NCBI GenBank assembly: GCA_006227085.1
Contig: SBFY01000188.1
Location: forward strand, 1-34,789
Source: Gammaproteobacteria bacterium
Lineage (GTDB): Bacteria > Pseudomonadota > Gammaproteobacteria > Pseudomonadales > M0112
DNA length: 34,789 bases
Reading direction: 5' to 3'
Below, piece by piece: positions 29,123-34,789 of this stretch (within the stretch, counting starts at the first letter, position 1; each line of letters opens with the position of its first letter). Below the pieces are notes generated by a model. That model made no database searches. It was given only the letters and a program-made list of their open reading frames with translations, and had not been told where the DNA came from. The position numbers were made by a program, and so were the translations under genes.

Positions 29123-30406
29123 TTATCCTTTATTTTGTTCAAACGGGATGTGGTAGCGGGCGCGATAAGCACCGAGCTCGGCTTCGACCTGTTCCCCGCT
29201 CAAACCGAAATCGGCGAGTGAATAGTCGTGCTTGCCATGCTTGTGCTGGCGGTTTTTCTCGAGCCAGGCCTGCATGGCAGACCAGGTGGCATCGGTCAAC
29301 GGGCGGCCGATGAAGGCATAAATGCGCTCCATGCTGCCACGCAGGTCAGTGTTGATATCGTGATACTGGATGTCTATTTGCTGTTCAGCCGGAATGCGCT
29401 CACGAATACGCGCGGTTTTGTCGACCATCCAGCGGGTCTTATGCAGCCAGTCGCGGCCAATGAAGTGCGGGTCGATATGGTCAGTATCGCGCACCATCGC
29501 ATTCCAGACTGTGCTGCACACGCTGCCCACGGCAGCCTGCGGGTCACGGTGTGAGCAGATGATTTTGGCCTGCGGGAACACGGTCATCAGGCAATCGAGA
29601 TCGGCCATGTGTTGCGGGGTTTTCAGGATCCACGGTTGCTGCACGTAATTTGGGTCACGCTGTTCGCGGAACCACTCCAGCAGCTTGAGCATCTTCACCA
29701 GGTATTCGTACACGAAGGTCTGGTCGTGTTCCATGATGTATTGGCCGAATGAAGGTATGCGCTTCATCGCCTCGTGAATCTGGCTGCCGAAGGCGTGCTC
29801 CATCGGGCCCAGTTCCTCTTCCACTTCCAGCGCGCCCAAGGGGTGCACGGCGGCGATTTGCGGGCCCATCCACAACACGATCTTGAGGGCTTGCTCGATG
29901 TTGGTCTGGCGCGGATCGGGTTCACCGGCTGGCGTGGTGAAACTCTCCGGCCACGGCACCGGATACACCGACTCCCAGCTGTGCAGGCAACTGAACCCGC
30001 TATCGCAGGCCAGCAGGCGATGCAGGCGGGTGGTACCGGTACGGGCAAGACCCACGATCACGACCGGCGGCAACAATTCCCGCTGCAGGATTTCCGGGTG
30101 CTGCTTGAACAGCGCCTCAGCCCAGAGGCGATCCTTGAACACCCGGATAAACGATTGCCGGGTCAGGTAGCGGCCAATCGGGTTCAAATCCGCTTCAGTT
30201 TCGATGGCCTGCAGCAAGAAGCGTAATTGCGGCCAGAAGGGTTCAGTGCCGAGATCTTCCAGCCCCGTGGCTTTACGGGCAGCGGCGATGAGGCTTGCCT
30301 CAGAGAGGTCGGCCTTGCCGAGGCCGAGCGGCCACAACAGGCGCAGCAGGCCATTGATGAGGCGCATGGGCAGGCGGTGATAGGCAGTCGCCGGGGGTAA
30401 TGCCAT
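29123..30406 (-). CDS. Sulfotransferase family protein
   Basis: PPVVIVGLARTGTTRLHRLLACD (PAPS 5'-phosphosulfate loop), PQAKIICSHRDPQAAVGSVCS. Start set at the internal ATG at 30406. Confidence 0.9.
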   Translation of the reverse strand: MALPPATAYHRLPMRLINGLLRLLWPLGLGKADLSEASLIAAARKATGLEDLGTEPFWPQLRFLLQAIETEADLNPIGRYLTRQSFIRVFKDRLWAEALFKQHPEILQRELLPPVVIVGLARTGTTRLHRLLACDSGFSCLHSWESVYPVPWPESFTTPAGEPDPRQTNIEQALKIVLWMGPQIAAVHPLGALEVEEELGPMEHAFGSQIHEAMKRIPSFGQYIMEHDQTFVYEYLVKMLKLLEWFREQRDPNYVQQPWILKTPQHMADLDCLMTVFPQAKIICSHRDPQAAVGSVCSTVWNAMVRDTDHIDPHFIGRDWLHKTRWMVDKTARIRERIPAEQQIDIQYHDINTDLRGSMERIYAFIGRPLTDATWSAMQAWLEKNRQHKHGKHDYSLADFGLSGEQVEAELGAYRARYHIPFEQNKG

Positions 30407-30475
30407 GAGGCATCCTGTTATTGTTTTTTCGCCAGCATATCGGCCACGGCCTGCGAATGGAATTACAATCTGGCT

Positions 30476-31390
30476 ATGAAACATGCCTCCCGCCAGAAAC
30501 TGTTCGACGCCCTGCAAAAGGTGGAAACCGCCGGCCTGCCGCCGGACAAGGCCATCGCCCTGCTGCCGGCCAGCGGCAGCTCGGAACAGGTACTGACGCT
30601 GACCGCCCTGCAAAAGCTGCTGAAGCAGGACATGACCCTGTCAGAAGCAGCCCTCAAGAGCGGCCTGTTCGAACCCCATGAAGTCGGCCTGATCCGCATC
30701 GGCGAGAAACGCGGCAAATTGCTGGAAACCTACAGCTGGCTGGCACGCCATTACGGCAACCTTAATGGCCGCTGGCAGGAACTGTATAGCGCCCTGCGAC
30801 TGCCATTGATCGTCTGGGTCGTTGGCACGGCATTCCTCAAGTTAATGGTATTAACCAAGGGCGGGATCGGTGCCGGTGGCTTCATCGGCCTGCTGCTGAT
30901 ACCCGTGGCCAGCCTGCTCGCTGCCCGGGGCTTTTACAGCCAGTACGCCAATCGCGCCCTGCCACCATGGGCGACGGAGCTGTTGCTGAAGATCCCCGGC
31001 TTGCGTGAACAGTTACGCCAATACCATGAAGCCGTGTTTTGCCATCACCTGGGCATCGCACTGGAGGCCGGCCTGCCACTGCCCGAAGCCGTGGGCATTG
31101 CCATTCATGGCATCGGCAACCCGCGCATCCGCGAATCCTTTGGCACCATCGAAAGCGCGGTGGAATCCGGCAGCACACTCAGTGACGCGGTGAGCTTCAG
31201 TGACGCCATCAGCCGCCCCGAAGGCACTACCGCTATCGGCACCGGTGAATCCACCGGAAAATTGCCGGAAGCACTCAGTAACTACGCACGCAAACTCGCC
31301 AATGCCAACGACAGCCAATGGGATGCCATTGCCAGTCGCGTGGCGCCACTTGCCTGGACGATCGTGATCCTGGTGTTACTGCTGGCGTAG
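30476..31390 (+). CDS. Short GspF/PilC-like (T2SSF domain) inner membrane protein
   Basis: FCHHLGIALEAGLPLPEAVGIA...IGTGESTGKLPEALSNYARKLA is the T2SSF motif. 304 aa, shorter than typical PilC/GspF. Confidence 0.82.
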   Translation: MKHASRQKLFDALQKVETAGLPPDKAIALLPASGSSEQVLTLTALQKLLKQDMTLSEAALKSGLFEPHEVGLIRIGEKRGKLLETYSWLARHYGNLNGRWQELYSALRLPLIVWVVGTAFLKLMVLTKGGIGAGGFIGLLLIPVASLLAARGFYSQYANRALPPWATELLLKIPGLREQLRQYHEAVFCHHLGIALEAGLPLPEAVGIAIHGIGNPRIRESFGTIESAVESGSTLSDAVSFSDAISRPEGTTAIGTGESTGKLPEALSNYARKLANANDSQWDAIASRVAPLAWTIVILVLLLA

Positions 31391-31463
31391 GCGAGCCGGC
31401 ATTCCCAGCCATCTTCATTCGCAAACCAGCGGATGACTGTTCGCAACCCGATCGTGCTGGCAT

Positions 31464-31503
31464 AAAAAAACCGGGCTGGTAAGGAGACCTACCAACCCGG
31501 TTT
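31464..31503 (-). terminator. Intrinsic terminator, minus strand
   Basis: Minus strand AAACCGGGTTGGTAGGTCTCCTTACCAGCCCGGTTTTTTT: long GC-rich stem followed by a U-tract. Confidence 0.88.
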
Positions 31504-31535
31504 CAGGTTTGAGCGTACATGCCACTGTCACTCAT
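31464..31535 (-). ncRNA. Candidate quorum-sensing-controlled small transcript of about 70 nt
   Basis: Lux-box-like dyad at 31567-31586, TAGAAT -10-like hexamer at 31546-31541, intrinsic terminator at 31503-31464. No annotated gene in between. Confidence 0.4.
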
Positions 31536-31566
31536 GATTGATTCTAGTCTCACATTGGCAACCTAC

Positions 31567-31586
31567 AACTACCATGATTGGTAGCG
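31567..31586. promoter_or_regulatory. Second lux-box-like element (CT-N12-AG dyad)
   Basis: aaCTACCATGATTGGTAGcg: perfect CTACCA...TGGTAG dyad with CT-N12-AG spacing; shares AACTACCA with the box upstream of luxR/luxI. Confidence 0.65.
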
Positions 31587-31626
31587 TCAGCCCGCATATG
31601 CAAGAAAAATTGCACTGGGTGTAAAA

Positions 31627-32475
31627 CTATTGGATCAATCGCAGTTCCTGCGCGATTTTTGCCAAGGCATGTCCGGATGCGCGCGGTTGTTTGAGAATGC
31701 GACGAACTTGCTTGAGATGGAAATGCACCGTTTCAGGTTCAACCCGCAAATCCCTGGCAACACTCTTGGCGGTTGCCGATGCACTGCGGGCAAAAATCCG
31801 CAACACATTAGCCTGCTTGTCTGTCAGCGTTAACCCATGCTCACCATCGACCGTGACGGATTTGATGCAGAAATCACAACCCAGCGTGTTATCGATGATG
31901 GCATCCATAATCACTGACAAGGCATACAAGCCCTTGTACACAGCATCCGTCACCTTGATTTCCGAGCGCCCCTCATTGGCACAGCTGATAAAAATGGCAT
32001 GGCTCTCGGAACCGAATGCGAAATAAACCCCATCATGCACACCATGCTGTTCAGCCAAGGCATACACCGAAAGGTACTTGTTTTTAAGGCTTTCATTAGT
32101 GGCCATGTCCAGGCTGGCCTGCAAGGCATCCCGCCAGGTGCCGTACCGCACCCGGCCATTCTCATGGCCCAACTGGCTCGCCAATAACACCGGGTCATGA
32201 TGGAAAAGTTTTTTCTCGCGGTAAGTTGCTTCCCAGTCTTTTGAGAAATTACTCATGGAATGACTGTAGGTGGCCAGTTTCAACTCGCCCAACAGATCCT
32301 CGCGCCAGAAAGTGAATCGCCCATAACGAAACCCCAACTGGTCAACCGCGCCGAAAAAGGCATCGCTGGCTCGCTGGATACAGCTCCGGCTCTGTTTCCC
32401 GCAATGACCCTGATGCAAGGGCAGCAAACTGACGATTCCCGCCAACGCGCCGTAATCAGGTCCCGGAGGATTCAT
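31627..32475 (-). CDS. LuxR family transcriptional regulator with autoinducer-binding domain
   Basis: N-terminal W..TYREKKLFHHDPVLLASQ...VRYGTWRDAL...HGVHDGVYFAFGS matches autoinducer-binding domain residues. C-terminal HTH LTDKQANVLRIFARSASATAKSVARDLRVEPETVHFHLKQVRRIL. Confidence 0.9.
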   Translation of the reverse strand: MNPPGPDYGALAGIVSLLPLHQGHCGKQSRSCIQRASDAFFGAVDQLGFRYGRFTFWREDLLGELKLATYSHSMSNFSKDWEATYREKKLFHHDPVLLASQLGHENGRVRYGTWRDALQASLDMATNESLKNKYLSVYALAEQHGVHDGVYFAFGSESHAIFISCANEGRSEIKVTDAVYKGLYALSVIMDAIIDNTLGCDFCIKSVTVDGEHGLTLTDKQANVLRIFARSASATAKSVARDLRVEPETVHFHLKQVRRILKQPRASGHALAKIAQELRLIQ

Positions 32476-32510
32476 GGCATGTCTCGCTTATATAGTTATT
32501 TTGACTAACA

Positions 32511-32530
32511 AACTACCAAACATGATAGTT
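32511..32530. promoter_or_regulatory. Lux-box-like element in the luxR-luxI intergenic region
   Basis: AACTACCAAACATGATAGTT, an imperfect 20-bp dyad with CT-N12-AG spacing. A TATAAG -10-like hexamer lies at 32492-32487 on the luxR side. Confidence 0.7.
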
Positions 32531-32603
32531 ACTGCAATGTTGCCTTGGTGGTGTCATTCATTGGGTTTAACCACATGACTCACAACCAACAAGGAGACAC
32601 CAA

Positions 32604-33269
32604 ATGAGCGCTAAACATTATAGTGTGATTATCAATGCCGCCCCAAGCATTAATCCGGAACTCATGACCCGCTTCGGTCAGCTTCGCTACCAGTGCTTTG
32701 ATGCCAATGACCCCAATGTGAACATGGATCATTTCCGTCGCACTGAACTGGATCACTTTGACCGGATGGATGACACAACCTGCATCATGGTGATCGCAAC
32801 GGAAAATAGCCGCCAGGAACTGGTCAGCGCCATGCGCCTGCGTCCAACCACCAGTGACTACGAACTGGAAATGGATTCCTATCGCTACCTGACCGAAGGC
32901 GTTTCCCTGCCGAAAAGCAGCACTATCATGGAAGGCAGTCGCTGGGTAGGTCGCAGCAGCCGCACCCCTGAAGGCATGGTCAGCACCGGCATGCTGATGA
33001 ATGCGCTATACCGCTACTGTCTTACACTCGGTGTAAAAAATATCATTGGAACCATCTCGACCAAAAGCGAGCACTGGCTAGGGAAACGTGCAGCCTCTGC
33101 GCAGCGGGAGAGCAACCCGTATTACTCGCAACGCGATGACCTGACTATCATGATTTCAAACATCGCCCTTGACCAAACCTTCCTCCACGCGGCCAACCAT
33201 TTACTGAACCAGGGCCTCGGTCATTTCGACATCACCGAGCTTGAACTGGCCACGAAAAAAGCCGCATAA
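32604..33269 (+). CDS. Acyl-homoserine-lactone synthase-like (LuxI family autoinducer synthase)
   Basis: RYQCF...ELDHFDRMDDTTCIMVI...LVSAMRLRPT...MEGSRWVG follow the LuxI conserved residue order. AAGGAG ribosome-binding site; divergent from luxR. Confidence 0.88.
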   Translation: MSAKHYSVIINAAPSINPELMTRFGQLRYQCFDANDPNVNMDHFRRTELDHFDRMDDTTCIMVIATENSRQELVSAMRLRPTTSDYELEMDSYRYLTEGVSLPKSSTIMEGSRWVGRSSRTPEGMVSTGMLMNALYRYCLTLGVKNIIGTISTKSEHWLGKRAASAQRESNPYYSQRDDLTIMISNIALDQTFLHAANHLLNQGLGHFDITELELATKKAA

Positions 33270-33275
33270 AAATAG

Positions 33276-33317
33276 CGGGAATAAAAAAACCGCCTGCGGG
33301 CGGTTTTTTTATTCCCG
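33276..33317. terminator. Bidirectional intrinsic terminator between luxI and the P450 gene
   Basis: CGGGAATAAAAAAACCGCC-TGCG-GGCGGTTTTTTTATTCCCG, perfect 19-bp stem with A-tract and T-tract on either side of the GC core. Confidence 0.93.
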
Positions 33318-33326
33318 GACCTTGGA

Positions 33327-34703
33327 TTAACGCAAGGCCAACTCGATCGGCATGTTGTCGGAAGGCTTCGGCAGCGGGAAGGTCTGCATGAACACATCCG
33401 GATCCTTGTGCTTCGCCACAAAGTCATACTTGAGCAGGAACTTGTGCAGGAAGCACTTGTACTCCATCTGCGAGAAATGCATGCCAATGCACTTGTGCGC
33501 ACCACCACCAAACGGGTGGAACTGGAAAGCATGCTTCTTGTGCTCGGAACGCTCGGGTGAGAAACGGTCCGGGTCGAACTTGAACGGCTCAGTCCAGTAT
33601 TCTTCCATCCAGTGGGTGAAGCGCGGCATGGTGAACACCATGGTATGCGCCGGCACTTTCACGCCCGCCATTTCCACTTCACGGATGGTACGGCGCGGCA
33701 CCGATGGCACCGACGGACGAATGCGCTGCACTTCATTGAACACTTGCTGCATGTACGGCACGCGGTCGAGGTCTTCGTAATCCAGCGTGTCCTTGCCGAG
33801 GGCCACGCATTCCTCATACAGCTTCTGCTTGATTTCGGGGTGACGCGCGAGGTAGTAAATCGTGTGCGTGATCGCTGCGGTGGTCGTGTCGTGTGCGGCA
33901 AACAACAGGAAGATCATCTGGTTGCGGATGTCTTCATCCGAGAAGTAATTGCCCTGCTCGTCTTTTTCACGACAGAAATGGCTCAGCATGTCCTTGCCAT
34001 CACCGGCGCGACGTTCCGGCACCAGCGCACCGATGCTGCTTTCGAGGAAATCACGCCCCTTCAAACCCTTGTGGTAGGCAAAACCCGGCAGGTTGATCGG
34101 CAGGATGTACATGATGCCATCCACGCAATCGATAAAGCCCTGGCTCAGCTTCTGCACCCGCTCGCCACGTTCCTGGATGCCGATGAACACCTCGGCTGCG
34201 ACTTCCAACAGCAGGTTCTTGATGTTCATGAAGAACTGGGTTTCCTGCCCGACGGAGGCCTGCCACTCATCCATGGCGCGGTCGTAAATACGGTTGATCT
34301 CTTTGGTGTAGTGCTTGAGCGATTCATTCTTGAAAGCGGTCTGGGCAATGCGGCGCTGGAACTTGTGGTGCTCGAAATCTTCCATGATCAGGCTGCCGCG
34401 GAAGAAGGTAGCGACCCGCTGGTGGAAGCCCATCTTGGAGGAAAAATCCTTGCCCGGATCCAGCATGATTTGCTGGGCCAGGTCCGGCCCAAGGCACAGC
34501 AGGCCCTTGGTGCCATAGGTGCTGACGCGGGAAATGGGGCCAAATTGCTTGTAGCGCTCCTGGGCGAAGGGCAGCGGGTCCTTCAGGTACTGGAAGCTGT
34601 GGCCAAAAAACGGCATACCCCAGTCACCCGGCAGGTGATCGAGCTTGGTGTTGTTCGGCTCGTGGATGTAATCGTCATAGTTGGTGACTTCAGGAGCGGC
34701 CAT
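33327..34703 (-). CDS. Cytochrome P450
   Basis: I-helix LLFAAHDTTTAAI, ExxR (EVQRIRPSVPSVPRR region), haem motif FHPFGGGAHKCIGMHF. Start set at the ATG at 34703 (MAAPEVTNYDDYIHEP). Confidence 0.95.
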   Translation of the reverse strand: MAAPEVTNYDDYIHEPNNTKLDHLPGDWGMPFFGHSFQYLKDPLPFAQERYKQFGPISRVSTYGTKGLLCLGPDLAQQIMLDPGKDFSSKMGFHQRVATFFRGSLIMEDFEHHKFQRRIAQTAFKNESLKHYTKEINRIYDRAMDEWQASVGQETQFFMNIKNLLLEVAAEVFIGIQERGERVQKLSQGFIDCVDGIMYILPINLPGFAYHKGLKGRDFLESSIGALVPERRAGDGKDMLSHFCREKDEQGNYFSDEDIRNQMIFLLFAAHDTTTAAITHTIYYLARHPEIKQKLYEECVALGKDTLDYEDLDRVPYMQQVFNEVQRIRPSVPSVPRRTIREVEMAGVKVPAHTMVFTMPRFTHWMEEYWTEPFKFDPDRFSPERSEHKKHAFQFHPFGGGAHKCIGMHFSQMEYKCFLHKFLLKYDFVAKHKDPDVFMQTFPLPKPSDNMPIELALR

Positions 34704-34749
34704 GGCAAACCTTCTGCTTGTTATTGTGGAAACCTGCCACATTAAAGCA

Positions 34750-34775
34750 CAAAGCCGGGAATTTGCCCGGCTTTG
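34750..34775. terminator. Hairpin, possible terminator of a gene beyond the window edge
   Basis: CAAAGCCGGG-AATTTG-CCCGGCTTTG perfect stem; weak T-tract on either side. Confidence 0.45.
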
Positions 34776-34789
34776 GGGGTTAAAACTGG

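Noticed and set aside
31587-31626. Plus-strand promoter from the second lux box giving an antisense luxR transcript
   Set aside because: The best -10 candidate at appropriate spacing (AAAAAT) is poor compared with TAGAAT on the minus strand; no plus-strand terminator seen.
33612-34745. 377-aa plus-strand ORF opposite the P450
   Set aside because: Antisense to a P450 with all diagnostic motifs; no domain in the shadow ORF.

Overview
The window looks chromosomal and gammaproteobacterial, with about 27 credible protein-coding genes and no rRNA, tRNA, CRISPR, transposase or phage genes that I can see. Left part: ygfZ-like fragment, a hairpin-rich intergenic region, ung, group II truncated haemoglobin, rsuA, a DUF3604 protein and a polytopic membrane protein. 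Centre: a compact coenzyme F420 biosynthesis operon on the minus strand (F420:NADPH oxidoreductase, cofE, cofD, cofC, fused cofG/cofH = fbiC), divergent from an SDR gene. Next come an RCC1-repeat lipoprotein, LemA + M48 peptidase, a CPA2 antiporter / UspE-like / MarC cluster, an APC permease, an Hsp20 gene with a clear sigma32-like promoter, and a 1736-aa RTX protein with an N-terminal lipase domain preceded by a Cys-rich exported protein. Right part: sulfotransferase + DUF1214-like protein, an orphan short GspF/PilC-like protein, a divergent luxR/luxI quorum-sensing pair, and a cytochrome P450. The two most interesting points are (1) two lux-box-like CT-N12-AG dyads around luxR/luxI. The second lies downstream of luxR, with a -10-like hexamer at class II spacing and a strong intrinsic terminator about 70 nt further on, which suggests an undescribed quorum-sensing-controlled small RNA or micropeptide. 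(2) The complete F420 operon in a proteobacterial context, with no obvious F420-consuming enzyme nearby. All calls come from reading the sequence and recalled family motifs; no database search was run.
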